A DNA stretch of 64,000 nucleotides from Pedobacter sp. Leaf250 (GCF_920984735.1 NZ_CAKLBU010000001.1:62001-126000), one strand, 5' to 3'. Shown: positions 10,080-19,622, counted from the first letter of the stretch. The notes: a model not told the origin generated them from the sequence alone. Made by a program: numbers and translations.

Positions 10080-10295
10080 ATGGAATTCCCACACGAACTT
10101 AAAGAGTTGTACCCTGGTAAAATTATCGAGGTTAGAGGTAATGCTGATGCTTTAACAGTGATTTTGAATGCAGATGTTGATATTGAAAAATTCAAAAATG
10201 ATCTGAAGAAGAAGTATTTTGGTTTGGAGGAACAGCAGACGCTGTTTATTAAGCATGAAAACAGACAGGATTTTGAGAAATTAATTTTAGAATAA
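10080..10295 (+). CDS. Small hypothetical protein, 71 residues
   Basis: A 71-residue acidic/basic mixed protein (MEFPHELKELYPGKIIEVRG...) with no recognised domain. An alternating strand-helix pattern and a balanced composition suggest it is real. It lies 49 nt after the DUF2851 gene and before the PspC-like gene in the same direction. The antisense frame over the same bases is judged a shadow because of its Ser/Cys-rich composition. Confidence 0.55.
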   Translation: MEFPHELKELYPGKIIEVRGNADALTVILNADVDIEKFKNDLKKKYFGLEEQQTLFIKHENRQDFEKLILE

Positions 10296-10411
10296 TTCAA
10301 TTTTAGGATTAGACTTTTAACCAGATATTATTGCTAAATTAGATTTGATTAACGATTAACTATTTCGCTTTCTTTGATTTGTATTAAAATTAAGATTTAA
10401 ATAAGCCTAAA

Positions 10412-10630
10412 ATGTTTCAGAGAATTATCACTTATTTTGAGCAACAGAGTTTTGGGGTTTCTACCTATTTGGCAAACAAGTTGAATATGAGTACGGCGAA
10501 GGTTCGTTTGTTTTTTATTTATTCATCTTTTCTGGCTGTTGGTTTCCCGATACTATTTTATTTTCTGGCAGCAGTTGTTCTGGATATCAGAACTTATATG
10601 AAAAAAATGAGGTTAAGAATATGGGAGTAA
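10412..10630 (+). CDS. PspC-domain small membrane protein
   Basis: 72 residues with the PspC pattern: GVSTYLANKLNMSTAKVRLFFIYSSF followed by a single strong membrane segment (about 35-58). PspC proteins in enterobacteria sense envelope stress; the short Bacteroidota versions near DUF2851 genes have no established role. It is the last gene of the DUF2851 cluster. Confidence 0.8.
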   Translation: MFQRIITYFEQQSFGVSTYLANKLNMSTAKVRLFFIYSSFLAVGFPILFYFLAAVVLDIRTYMKKMRLRIWE

Positions 10631-10695
10631 TTTTAAGTTCTATGTTTTAAGTTGTACGTTTTAAGTTAATAAAACTTATCGTTTGAACCCTACAA

Positions 10696-11349
10696 CTAAT
10701 CCTCTCTTAGAATTTCTGCAATTTCATTAAAGCCTTTCTCTGCGGCTAAATCTGCAGGAAGTTTTCCGCCCTCCATGCGTAAACTTACTTCTGCGCCATG
10801 CTCCAGCAACAAAATAATTAACTCAATGTTTCCCAATTGTGCTGCGGTGTGTAAAGGCGCCAAGCCTGCTTTCTGACAAACATTTGGGTAGGCGCCATTA
10901 TCTAAAAGCATTTTGGTAATGCTAATATTATTTGCAGCTACTGCCGAATGGATGGGAAATACATTAAATCCATTTTTTGATGCCAGGTTTACTTCGGCAC
11001 CTTTTAGTACTAAAAATCTGGCTAGCTCTTCATGCCCGAAATAGCAGGCCAATCCCAGTGGTGTAAAACCATCTTCAGAGAATTGATTTATACCATCAGG
11101 ATTTTGGAAAATGAGTAATGTAGCGGTATCAAATTTACCTACAGCGCAGGCCTCAAACAAAGTCAAATCATCTGTGAATTCTGAAATTAAATTGGCAATA
11201 TCCTGCTTTTTGTAATAACAGGCCAGTAATAACGGAGAGATATTATGAGAAGTATCAGTATTTGCTAATTTCGGATTTTGGATCAAAATTTCCTTTACAC
11301 CTTGTAAATTTCCTGCTTCAATCTGTTCTTCGAGCTGCGCTATACTCAT
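10696..11349 (-). CDS. Ankyrin-repeat protein
   Basis: 217 residues made of about six ankyrin repeats; clear units are DGFTPLGLACYFGHEELARFLVLKGAEVN (about 90-120), a unit with a serine/histidine variation (NVFPIHSAVAANNISITKMLLDNGA) and AGLAPLHTAAQLGNIELIILLLEHGA (about 160-188). There is no signal peptide. Such proteins mediate protein-protein contacts; the partner is unknown. It is convergent with the PspC-like gene. Confidence 0.9.
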   Translation of the reverse strand: MSIAQLEEQIEAGNLQGVKEILIQNPKLANTDTSHNISPLLLACYYKKQDIANLISEFTDDLTLFEACAVGKFDTATLLIFQNPDGINQFSEDGFTPLGLACYFGHEELARFLVLKGAEVNLASKNGFNVFPIHSAVAANNISITKMLLDNGAYPNVCQKAGLAPLHTAAQLGNIELIILLLEHGAEVSLRMEGGKLPADLAAEKGFNEIAEILRED

Positions 11350-11567
11350 ACTTTTGATTTTATTTCAAATAATCGATTTAAATTAACAAAAAATTAATAG
11401 TCTTAAGAAATTTTTACTGAAATATATAGATTATAGAGGAATTTATCTAGGACATGAGTTTAGAATAACTTATCGCCTTAGGTATATAAATCAGGAGATA
11501 TTTTTTAATTCGCAATAGTCATCCGATTAATATCGCAATTTGGCAGCTGTTCATTGGGCCATTATCG

Positions 11568-11607
11568 AAAAAAAAATCCCGTTTAACCTCTCCAGGTAAA
11601 ACGGGAT
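11568..11607 (-). terminator. Orphan intrinsic terminator on the minus strand
   Basis: A hairpin with ATCCCGTTT/AAACGGGAT outer arms (11576-11584 and 11599-11607) and an inner ACCT/AGGT helix closing a GGAG loop. On the minus strand it is followed by nine T residues (A run 11568-11576). No minus-strand gene lies just upstream, so it would end an unannotated minus transcript or shield the ankyrin gene. Confidence 0.55.
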
Positions 11608-11731
11608 AAACCTAAAACAAAATCCGTTTCATTTTGACAAAACGTACAACTTGTGTGTTGTTAAAATAATAGACGAATTTTTCTGTTTAAGGTTTAATGC
11701 ATGCTTGATAATTTTATTTAATTTGATGTAG

Positions 11732-11764
11732 CATGTAAAACTCGTAACAGATATTTTATATTTG
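11732..11764 (+). promoter_or_regulatory. ftsK promoter
   Basis: -33 TTTG (11732-11735), a 21-bp spacer and a perfect -7 TATATTTG (11757-11764). The ftsK ATG is 25 nt downstream. Confidence 0.65.
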
Positions 11765-11789
11765 CTCTTTATATTTACTATAATAGAAA

Positions 11790-14393
11790 ATGGCGGTAAG
11801 GGGAAACCAGTTTAAGACCAACACATTCAGAGAAAAAGGTGCCGAAAATGCATCGGGCAGGCCATCTTCGGGTCGCCAGCCGAAAGAAAAAAGAGAATAT
11901 TTACCAAGCTTCGACTTGCAGGATGGACGTGCAATAAAAATTGTAGGTCTGTTTTTTGTTATACTTTCACTTTACTTTTTAATTGCCTTTACTTCATATT
12001 TATTTACCTGGCAAGATGACCAGAGCTATGTAATAGATGCCAATGGCGGTTGGGGCAATTTGTTTAAAACCACTGAAGAACTTAAAGATTCAGGCGTAAC
12101 TATTCCGGTTGTACAAAACTGGTTAGGCAAATTTGGGGCTTTGTTATCGCATCAGTTTATTTACGAATGGTTCGGTATTGCTTCATTCTTATTTGTTTTG
12201 GCATTTTTTATTATCGGATACCGATTATTATTCAAAGTTAAAATCCTTTCTATTTCTAAAACTTTAGGTTACAGTTTTTTCTTTTTGCTATTTATTTCTT
12301 TAACCTTAGGTTTTGCACACAGTTTTTGGTCAGAATCACCGCACTACGTAGAGGGCGAATTTGGTTATTGGAGCAACAAATTATTGGCTGCACAAATTGG
12401 TGCTGCCGGTGTTGCTGGATTAATTGCTTTTGCAGGATTAACAATTTTAATCATTGCTTATAACATCGATTTTAAATTTCCAGAGCGCAAGGAAAAAGAA
12501 GTTTATCTGGATAATGAAACGCCTGACTACGTAAATGAGGTTCGAGAGAAATTTTCGCAAAAGAGAGAAGTTAAAGAGCCATCTGAACCGATTGAATTTC
12601 CTGTACGTGATAAACCACCAGTAAACAACGAGCGCAGACAGCAGAACGTTGTTATTCAGCCGAGCCGTTATGAAGGAAAAGAAGAAGAGGATGATGTAAT
12701 TGCTCCTGTAACGCTATCGCCATTGGCTACAAATTTACCTTTGGCAACTTCAGCGGCAGCATCGGCAATGCCACTAACTGTTGAGCCAACTATCGAGGAA
12801 GTAGAAAAAGAGCCTGCTTTTACCATTCAAAAAACAGAGGAAGAGAAAAAATCAGAAGATCTGGTAGAACAGTTTGGTAACTACGACGAAAAGCTGGATT
12901 TAGCGGGTTACAAATATCCAACAATTGATTTATTAGAGAATTACGGTACCAATAAGATCTCGGTAAATGCAGAAGAATTAGAAGCTAACAAAAATAAAAT
13001 TGTAGAAACCCTTAATCACTACAATATTGAAATCGATAAAATTAAGGCTACTATTGGTCCGACGGTTACGCTTTATGAAATTATTCCAGCACCTGGGGTA
13101 AGAATTTCGAAAATTAAAAACCTGGAAGATGATATTGCGCTTTCCTTAGCGGCTTTGGGTATTCGTATTATAGCGCCAATGCCCGGGAAGGGGACAATTG
13201 GTATCGAGGTTCCCAATCAACACCCTGAAATGGTACCAATGCGTAGCATTTTAAATACCGAAAAATGGACTCAAAATACAATGGATTTGCCTATTGCCTT
13301 GGGTAAAACCATTAGTAATGAAGTTTTTATTGCTGATTTGGCTAAAATGCCCCATTTATTGGTGGCGGGTGCAACTGGTCAGGGTAAATCAGTTGGTATT
13401 AATGCGATTTTGGTTTCCCTGTTATTTAAAAAGCATCCGGCTCAATTAAAATTTGTACTGGTCGATCCTAAAAAGGTGGAGTTAACTTTATTTAACAGGA
13501 TTGAGCGCCACTTTTTAGCAAAGCTTCCAGGCGAGGCCGATGCAATTATTACCGATACAAAAAAAGTTGTGAATACGCTTAACTCGTTGTGTATCGAGAT
13601 GGATCAACGTTACGATTTATTAAAAGATGCGCAGGTTAGGAACTTGAAAGAGTATAACGATAAATTTATCAAGCGCAAGCTTAACCCAAACAACGGACAT
13701 AGATTTTTACCTTTCATTGTATTGGTGGTGGATGAGTTTGCCGATTTGATGATGACAGCAGGTAAGGAAGTAGAAGCACCCATTGCTCGTTTAGCACAGT
13801 TGGCTCGAGCCATCGGAATTCACTTGGTTTTAGCTACACAGCGTCCATCAGTAAACATTATTACCGGTACAATTAAAGCCAATTTCCCTGCAAGGTTAGC
13901 TTTTAGGGTTTTATCAAAAATCGACTCAAGAACGATTTTGGATAGCGGAGGTGCCGACCAGCTGATCGGTCGCGGAGATATGCTTTTATCTACAGGGAGC
14001 GACTTAATCAGGCTACAGTGTGCTTTCGTTGATACACCAGAGGTAGATAGAATTTCTGAATATATTGGCAACCAACGAGGGTATTCTGATGCTTATCAAT
14101 TGCCTGAGTATGTAGATGAAGCAGGAGAGGGAAGTAAAGCAGATTTCGACCCAAATGAGCGTGATAAGTTTTTTGAAGATGCTGCCAGACTGATTGTTAT
14201 GCATCAACAAGGTTCTACTTCCTTAATACAACGAAAATTGAAATTGGGTTACAACCGGGCAGGTAGAATTATAGATCAGTTAGAGGCTGCGGGAATCGTT
14301 GGACCATTTGAAGGAAGTAAGGCCCGTGAAGTTTTATATCCTGATGAATATTCTTTGGAACAATTCTTGAATAGCATGAACGACAAGAATTAG
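11790..14393 (+). CDS. ftsK: DNA translocase FtsK
   Basis: 867 residues. The N-terminal third has four membrane segments (about 48-68, 120-148, 158-178, 203-228) that anchor it at the division septum. A charged linker (about 235-370) leads to the translocase: Walker A GATGQGKSVG near residue 527, Walker B VLVVDEFADLMM near 643, then the C-terminal gamma winged helix (SLIQRKLKLGYNRAGRIIDQLEAAGI) that reads KOPS-like sites. It moves chromosome dimers at division. The linker is shorter than in E. coli, as usual in Bacteroidota. A LolA-like gene follows 59 nt later. Confidence 0.95.
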   Translation: MAVRGNQFKTNTFREKGAENASGRPSSGRQPKEKREYLPSFDLQDGRAIKIVGLFFVILSLYFLIAFTSYLFTWQDDQSYVIDANGGWGNLFKTTEELKDSGVTIPVVQNWLGKFGALLSHQFIYEWFGIASFLFVLAFFIIGYRLLFKVKILSISKTLGYSFFFLLFISLTLGFAHSFWSESPHYVEGEFGYWSNKLLAAQIGAAGVAGLIAFAGLTILIIAYNIDFKFPERKEKEVYLDNETPDYVNEVREKFSQKREVKEPSEPIEFPVRDKPPVNNERRQQNVVIQPSRYEGKEEEDDVIAPVTLSPLATNLPLATSAAASAMPLTVEPTIEEVEKEPAFTIQKTEEEKKSEDLVEQFGNYDEKLDLAGYKYPTIDLLENYGTNKISVNAEELEANKNKIVETLNHYNIEIDKIKATIGPTVTLYEIIPAPGVRISKIKNLEDDIALSLAALGIRIIAPMPGKGTIGIEVPNQHPEMVPMRSILNTEKWTQNTMDLPIALGKTISNEVFIADLAKMPHLLVAGATGQGKSVGINAILVSLLFKKHPAQLKFVLVDPKKVELTLFNRIERHFLAKLPGEADAIITDTKKVVNTLNSLCIEMDQRYDLLKDAQVRNLKEYNDKFIKRKLNPNNGHRFLPFIVLVVDEFADLMMTAGKEVEAPIARLAQLARAIGIHLVLATQRPSVNIITGTIKANFPARLAFRVLSKIDSRTILDSGGADQLIGRGDMLLSTGSDLIRLQCAFVDTPEVDRISEYIGNQRGYSDAYQLPEYVDEAGEGSKADFDPNERDKFFEDAARLIVMHQQGSTSLIQRKLKLGYNRAGRIIDQLEAAGIVGPFEGSKAREVLYPDEYSLEQFLNSMNDKN

Positions 14394-14452
14394 ATTAAAC
14401 TAATAAGTAAAAATCTACTCTATCGTTTCAAAAGAATATTAAAATACACAAG

Positions 14453-15103
14453 ATGAAAAAATTAATTTCAGCATTAATGGTTGTGGTTGCATTTACAACA
14501 TCAACCTATGCTCAAACTGATGCGAAAGCTAAAGCAATTTTAGCCGATGTAAGTAAAAAATATAAGTCGTATAATATTGTTAAAACCGATTTTACTTTCA
14601 CTTTAGATAATCCGAAAGCAAAGGTTAAAGAAACCCAACAAGGTACTTTGTATGTAAAAGCCAACTCGAATAAATACAAAGTGGCCATGACCAATCAAGA
14701 ATTATTTAGTGATGGCAAAAGCCAATGGACTTATCTAAAAAAAGATAAAGAAGTTCAGGTAAGTAATGTAGATAATAGTGGTGATGCCATTAATCCGGCC
14801 AAAATTTTCACCGTGTATGAAAAAGGTTTCAAATACATTTACACGGGAGAACAAAAGGTGGGTGCCAAAACTTATCAAATGATAGATTTAACACCAGTTG
14901 ATGCAAAAAAATCAATCTTTAAAGTGCGTTTAAGTATTGATAAAGCGGCTAAACAAATTGCAAACGTTGTTTTATTTGATAAAAACGGAAACAAGTACAC
15001 TTACAACGTGAAAACATTTTCACCTAATGTAAATGTACCAGAAACAACTTTCGCATTCGATGCCAAAAAATATCCTGGTGTTGAAGTGGTAGATTTAAGA
15101 TAA
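14453..15103 (+). CDS. LolA-like periplasmic outer-membrane lipoprotein carrier
   Basis: 216 residues with a signal peptide (MKKLISALMVVVAFTTSTYAQ). The mature part has the LolA-like half-barrel pattern, with LYVKANSNKYKVAMTNQELFSDGKSQWTYLKKDKEVQV typical of the core. It is expected to carry lipoproteins across the periplasm or to be an outer-membrane maintenance protein. It follows ftsK closely, the order common in Bacteroidota, and is probably in the same operon. Confidence 0.85.
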   Translation: MKKLISALMVVVAFTTSTYAQTDAKAKAILADVSKKYKSYNIVKTDFTFTLDNPKAKVKETQQGTLYVKANSNKYKVAMTNQELFSDGKSQWTYLKKDKEVQVSNVDNSGDAINPAKIFTVYEKGFKYIYTGEQKVGAKTYQMIDLTPVDAKKSIFKVRLSIDKAAKQIANVVLFDKNGNKYTYNVKTFSPNVNVPETTFAFDAKKYPGVEVVDLR

Positions 15104-15134
15104 TTCTCTTCTCCGCTTTGCGGGATAAGATTTT

Positions 15135-15168
15135 AAAAGGTTCGGTTATAAACAGCTGAACCTTTTTT
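15135..15168 (+). terminator. Intrinsic terminator after the LolA-like gene
   Basis: AAAAGGTTC (15135-15143) pairs with GAACCTTTT (15158-15166) and a T tract follows. It would end the ftsK-lolA transcript. Confidence 0.75.
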
Positions 15169-15520
15169 GTTTAGGGTTTATTTGATTTTGCCACGGAAAC
15201 ACTGAATTCATGGAAGGTATGTTGCCGTCATGTCGAGCGAAGCCGAGAAATCTTTGTAATTAATTTAGTGTTTGCCACTGAATTTACGTAAGGTATGCTA
15301 TCGTCATTTCGGGCGAAGCCAAAAACCACGAAATGCTCACCGAAGCAAAAATCTTTGAAGTTTGTATGTAGTACAGCAATTTTAAAAGTTCTCTCCATTA
15401 CGCTGCGCTTCAGTCGGGATGACGGATATAGTTCAATATTGGTAAACCTTTGTATTTTAAAATTCGTTTTTGGTAAAAAGATTATTTGAATGCTGTATAG
15501 ATTTCTCTAAGTTTGTTCCA
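15169..15520. repeat. Intergenic repeat cluster
   Basis: 350 nt of repeat-like sequence. A second copy of TGCCACGGAA-CACTGAAT lies at 15189-15215. Two CGTCAT-GTC/TTTC-GAGCGAAGCC type units begin near 15227 and 15302, and the region closes with the inverted CGGGATGACGG near 15415-15425. These look like REP-type intergenic elements. An apparent 64-codon frame through here is not supported as a gene. Confidence 0.55.
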
Positions 15521-15793
15521 ATGTCGTTGCCGCTAACAAACCATACCTTAGAGAAATTAGAGCAATTGCTTTTTGCGATGGGTTTTAAGGTTCGTTACGA
15601 AAAAGGGAATTTTAAAACAGGTTCTTGTTTGCTAGAGCATAATAAAATCATCGTGGTAAATAAATTCTCTAACTTAGAGGGCAAAATAGCTGCTTTAGTT
15701 ACTTTGGTTAAACAAACCAATCCTGATGAGAATGTTCTGGATGACAAGCAGCGACAATTTTTTCACTCTTTACAACAAACCAAGTTATTTTAA
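15521..15793 (+). CDS. Conserved hypothetical small protein, 90 residues
   Basis: Starting at ATG 15521 gives MSLPLTNHTLEKLEQLLFAMGFKVRYEKGNFKTGSCLL and so on, a compact alpha/beta protein with no signal peptide and no domain recognised with certainty. It precedes the MBL-fold hydrolase by 46 nt in the same direction and is probably co-transcribed. The start is chosen because the upstream reading lies in the repeat region. Confidence 0.65.
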   Translation: MSLPLTNHTLEKLEQLLFAMGFKVRYEKGNFKTGSCLLEHNKIIVVNKFSNLEGKIAALVTLVKQTNPDENVLDDKQRQFFHSLQQTKLF

Positions 15794-15839
15794 TGAAGAT
15801 ACAAACTGCAGACAGCGTTAGAAAGGAAAGTTTTTTAAG

Positions 15840-16604
15840 ATGAGGGTTACTTTTTTAGGCACTGGTACATCACAAGGCGTTCCTGTAATTGCATGTAACT
15901 GCGAAGTTTGTACATCTACTGATCAGCATAACAACAGGTTGCGAACATCTATCTTAATTGAAACTGATGATAAAACCATTGTTATAGATAGCGGACCCGA
16001 TTTTCGTTATCAGCTATTGCGGGAAAAAGTTAAGGATTTGGATGCTGTTTTATTTACCCACGAGCATAAAGACCACATCGCCGGACTGGATGATATTCGG
16101 CCATTTAATTATTTGCTACATAAGGTGATTGATGTTTATGCCACGGAACGGGTTCAAACCGCTTTAAAGCGAGAATTCTATTATATTTTTGCTGAAACCA
16201 AATATCATGGTCTGCCACAAATTAATTTACATACCATCACCAATGGCGAGGATTTTAAAATAGGCGAGAATACCATTGTCCCATTTGAAGTGATGCATCA
16301 TTTGTTACCGATTACAGGTTATCGAATAGGCGATTTTACTTATATTACCGATGCCAAAACCATTTCAGATCCCAGTTTCGAGCGCATTAAAGGAACTAAA
16401 ATATTGGTTATAAATGCTTTGCAAAAGGAACCGCATATTTCACATTTTACGTTACAGGAAGCCATTGTGTTTGCAGAAAAGGTTGGTGCAGCAACCACTT
16501 ACCTTACACACATCAGCCACAATTTAGGTTTGCATGAAGCTGTAGAAAAACATTTGCCATCAAATATCAGGCTGGCTTATGACGGATTAAAAATTGAATT
16601 GTAA
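15840..16604 (+). CDS. MBL-fold metallohydrolase, PhnP-like
   Basis: 254 residues of the metallo-beta-lactamase fold. Metal ligands are seen in LFTHEHKDHIAGLDD (about residues 75-90), in MHHLLPITGYR and in the C-terminal LTHISHNLG. An early CNCEVCTS cysteine pair resembles the zinc-binding insert of PhnP phosphodiesterases. Family members hydrolyse cyclic phosphates or lipoate-related esters; the substrate here is not known. ATG 15840 starts right at the first strand MRVTFLGTGTSQGVP. Confidence 0.88.
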   Translation: MRVTFLGTGTSQGVPVIACNCEVCTSTDQHNNRLRTSILIETDDKTIVIDSGPDFRYQLLREKVKDLDAVLFTHEHKDHIAGLDDIRPFNYLLHKVIDVYATERVQTALKREFYYIFAETKYHGLPQINLHTITNGEDFKIGENTIVPFEVMHHLLPITGYRIGDFTYITDAKTISDPSFERIKGTKILVINALQKEPHISHFTLQEAIVFAEKVGAATTYLTHISHNLGLHEAVEKHLPSNIRLAYDGLKIEL

Positions 16605-16633
16605 ATCGCTGTTTCTTAAATCCAAAATTAAAT

Positions 16634-16641
16634 TATATTTG
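16634..16641 (+). promoter_or_regulatory. -7 promoter element of tRNA-Leu
   Basis: Perfect TATATTTG nine nt before the mature tRNA 5' end. Confidence 0.65.
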
Positions 16642-16650
16642 CACTCCACT

Positions 16651-16736
16651 TACCCAGGTGGCGAAATTGGTAGACGCACCAGCTTGAGGGGCTGGCGCCC
16701 TTAAGGGTGTGGGAGTTCGAATCTCCTCTTGGGTAC
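16651..16736 (+). tRNA. tRNA-Leu(GAG)
   Basis: A full class II cloverleaf. Acceptor TACCCAG pairs with TTGGGTA (one G-U), the anticodon stem CCAGC/GCTGG encloses TTGAGGG with anticodon GAG, a long variable arm follows, and the T arm contains GTTCGAATC. It reads CUC/CUU. CCA is not encoded. Confidence 0.95.
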
Positions 16737-16760
16737 TTAAAGAAAATTTCATTAATTTTT

Positions 16761-16798
16761 AAAGCCCTGTTCATTTATGAACAGGGCTTTTTTTATTT
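16761..16798 (+). terminator. Intrinsic terminator after tRNA-Leu
   Basis: AAAGCCCTGTTCAT and ATGAACAGGGCTTT form a strong stem followed by TTTTATTTTT. Confidence 0.9.
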
Positions 16799-17181
16799 TT
16801 AAAATGATACCAAAAATAAAGCTGATCCAAGAGTTGACTCATTAAGTAAAAATGAGAATATTATGAATTGCGTTCAGCATAACTACAGCCCAAGCTTTAA
16901 ATTACAAAGGTAAGCTTACTTACATAATAGTTCATTAGTAATGAGAGATTTAAGGCAGAAATGAAGTTTGGAGGCTACAAGAAATAGCAACTTAAATCAA
17001 ACTCTTCCCAAGCCATATTTTATTTACAAAAGTGATCAACAAATGGTGAGAAACTATGCGATCTTTTCAGGATTGTATTGGATTTAATTTTTTTTATTTA
17101 TCAAAGGTTCTATGATAATCAAGTATTCTAATTAACAATGCTTCTAAAGATTGCCTGAAATATTTTTACCACACTATAGTT
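16799..17181. other. Gap with nothing recognised
   Basis: About 380 nt between the tRNA-Leu terminator and the stop of the minus-strand kinase gene. No ORF with coding character, RNA gene or repeat was seen. Confidence 0.5.
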
Positions 17182-19437
17182 TTACAGCGGCAGGGTAAAC
17201 CAAAATGTAGAGCCTTCGCCGATTGTACTTTCCACACCGATTTTACCTCCATGTCGTTCGATTATTTCTGTACAGATGGAAAGACCAAGACCAAGCCCGG
17301 TGTAGCTGCTGGATGATTTGTCGGCCTGCCAGTAGCGGTCAAAAAGCTTTGGGATTTGCTGCTGTGAAATGCCAGGACCAAAATCCCTGACCGATATTTT
17401 GGCAAACTGTTCTACTTTCTCTACGTTCAGATTGATCTTTTTTGACTCTGGTGCGTATTTAACCGCATTGTTGACAAGATTGACCAAAACCTGTTCTATG
17501 CGGTGTTCATCTGCAAATATCTTTAGGTGTTTTTCTCCCGTAACGATTAACTCGTGACTGCCTTCAATGCGAACATGGTTGCAACAGGTTTCAAGAATCT
17601 GTGGGATATCGAACCAGTTCTTCTGAAGTTCGAGTCTGCCTCCGGAATGCTTGCTCATATTGAGCAAATCCTCAACCAAAATATTCACTTTTGCCATCGA
17701 CATGCTTGCACCCTCTATCAGCTGCTTTACTTTAGGATTTTCGAGTTGTGATTTAATGCGCTCTAGCAATTGGAGGTTAGCCTTTAATACTGTAATAGGT
17801 GTTTTAAGTTCATGGGCTGCAACTGATAGAAAATCATCCCTTCTTTGCTCATACGCCTTTCGTTGGGTGATATCTAGCGTAACGCCAACCATCCTTACCG
17901 GATTATTCTGGGAGTCGTAGCGTGGGCTGCCAGAGGCATGGATCCAGCGTTGTTCACCTGTAGCGAGCTGGATTTGGTACTCTGCTTCGTAGATACCTTT
18001 GTTTGCAATGGCATCAGTAATTGCCTTTTCAACGGTATCCCTATATTGTGGAAGGATGGCTTCCATAAGATCTGGGAAATTAAATTCTTCCGCAATGTTT
18101 CTCCCGAAGTTCAGTTTGCAGCGGTCACTGCATTCCATTTTACCTGTCGACAATTCTAAGTCATAAGAACCTAAATTCGCTGCTCCGAGTGCGACTGAAA
18201 GCCTGTCGGATATATCTTGAGAGGTGTGGATGGCCTTTACTTGCAGTGTTACCTCTCCCGCAACGATCATGATCGAATGGGTGAACCCTTTTTTATCCTT
18301 GATGGGCTTGTAGATAAAATTAAAAAAGCAGTCCTCCAGTTTGCCATCCCGTTTAAGTACCACTTTTTCACCGGTGCCATAAGCAAATTTTCCTGTGCTA
18401 TATACGTTGTGAAGAATTTCGGAAAAAGGCTGTCCTTTAAGTTCCGGAAGCGCTTCATCCAATGGTTTTTCGAGGATAGCTCCGGTTTTTCCCCATAATC
18501 TAAGAAGTTCTGGATTGGCTGAAATGATGGATAATTCGGGGCCTGAAAGTAGTCCGATGGCGACAGGAGCATCGAAGAAAAGTTCCAATGCCCGCTTTTC
18601 GCTGTATGCCAAAGCGATATTGCGTTTTTTTAGCTCTATGTTTAGCGAACTGAGTTCGATGTTTTCCTTGTTACCTAATATTCCTGCTGCCGTAAGTATT
18701 TGGTTCGCGGCATTTAGCTCCTCATTTGTTACGGTATATTCTTCATTGAGCTGTGCAAGCTCCTCATTGGTAGCCTGGTATTCTTCATTTACCTGAGCAA
18801 GTTCTTCATTGGTGGTTTGCAATTTCTCGGAGAGCATTTGCAATTGTTCATTGGAAGCGTTAAGTTCTTCGTTTGCGGCGTTGAGTTCTTCATTGGTAGC
18901 GTGGTATTCTTCAGTAATTACCTGAAGTTCTTCATTTGCCGCATTAAGCTCTTCATTCGTGGCCTGGTATTCTTCATTGATTGCCTGTAGCTGCTCATAG
19001 GCCTGTTGTTCGCCAAGTTCTTTTTCGCGGGCAAGCTGAATAGCATGAATCCGGTCGGATACTTCGGTTGCCGTATGAAGGATACAGATGATTTTGCCAG
19101 AATTATCCTTAATTGGGCGGTAGCTAAAGTCAAAGTAATAGGTTTTTATCTGGCCATCAACATTTAGTTGGGCAGGAATATCCTTCGCCTTATAGATTTG
19201 TCCCGTTTGATAGGCATCCTTTAATGTTTGGAAAAAAGGCTGTCCTTTTAATTCCTCAAATGCCTGCTCAAATGGCATGCCTTGTACAGATTTGTCCTTT
19301 CGAAAAATATCAAGCATACCCTGATTGATGGCCTCGATCCTTAGATCTGCTCCGGTGTAGATGGCTGTTGCATCATTCGAAAGCAGCAGGATGTCGAGTA
19401 GGGCAGTATTACCCAGGGAATTTACAAAATCTGTCAT
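17182..19437 (-). CDS. PAS-domain sensor histidine kinase with NEEL-repeat coiled coil
   Basis: 751 residues, no membrane segment. Order: PAS (about 15-130), a long coiled coil (about 140-265) built from repeats of the type EEYQATNEELNAANEEL, a second PAS (about 285-400), a third PAS with PAC (about 410-520, ending VGVTLDITQRKAYEQ), the HisKA box VAAHELKTPITVLKANL with the phospho-histidine, and the HATPase domain with NLVNNAVKYAPESK (N box), FGPGIS (G1) and TGLGLGLSI (G2). A cytosolic redox, light or small-molecule sensor is likely; the signal is unknown. The response regulator 185 nt upstream is its probable partner. Confidence 0.9.
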   Translation of the reverse strand: MTDFVNSLGNTALLDILLLSNDATAIYTGADLRIEAINQGMLDIFRKDKSVQGMPFEQAFEELKGQPFFQTLKDAYQTGQIYKAKDIPAQLNVDGQIKTYYFDFSYRPIKDNSGKIICILHTATEVSDRIHAIQLAREKELGEQQAYEQLQAINEEYQATNEELNAANEELQVITEEYHATNEELNAANEELNASNEQLQMLSEKLQTTNEELAQVNEEYQATNEELAQLNEEYTVTNEELNAANQILTAAGILGNKENIELSSLNIELKKRNIALAYSEKRALELFFDAPVAIGLLSGPELSIISANPELLRLWGKTGAILEKPLDEALPELKGQPFSEILHNVYSTGKFAYGTGEKVVLKRDGKLEDCFFNFIYKPIKDKKGFTHSIMIVAGEVTLQVKAIHTSQDISDRLSVALGAANLGSYDLELSTGKMECSDRCKLNFGRNIAEEFNFPDLMEAILPQYRDTVEKAITDAIANKGIYEAEYQIQLATGEQRWIHASGSPRYDSQNNPVRMVGVTLDITQRKAYEQRRDDFLSVAAHELKTPITVLKANLQLLERIKSQLENPKVKQLIEGASMSMAKVNILVEDLLNMSKHSGGRLELQKNWFDIPQILETCCNHVRIEGSHELIVTGEKHLKIFADEHRIEQVLVNLVNNAVKYAPESKKINLNVEKVEQFAKISVRDFGPGISQQQIPKLFDRYWQADKSSSSYTGLGLGLSICTEIIERHGGKIGVESTIGEGSTFWFTLPL

Positions 19438-19622
19438 TAATGGCGGTAATGGGAACTGGTAATATTATCCCTTAAACAAAAATAAAAAAAGCAATGAAAT
19501 ATATGCATTATATTGATCGAATGTTTAGAGCTATGGGTTGATTTATTCTGGAATGTATTTGTATCAATATCTATTGAAATTAATTGATTTGATTATTCCA
19601 CTTCTATATTTTAATGAAGAAT

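Larger units (their letters stand above)
11350..11789. other. Intergenic gap upstream of ftsK
   Basis: 440 nt between divergent genes. It holds a short piece related to the 3512-3652 repeat (AATAGTCATCCGATTAATAT from 11514), a minus-strand terminator-like hairpin (11568-11607) and the ftsK promoter. No gene was found. Confidence 0.6.

Noticed and set aside
15295..15489. 64-codon plus-strand frame
   Set aside because: It lies in REP-like repeats (CGTCATTTCGGGCGAAGCC and its inverse), with no ribosome-binding or family support.
17369..18796. Several plus-strand and minus-strand frames inside the kinase gene
   Set aside because: Shadows of the 751-residue kinase; its repeats keep other frames open.
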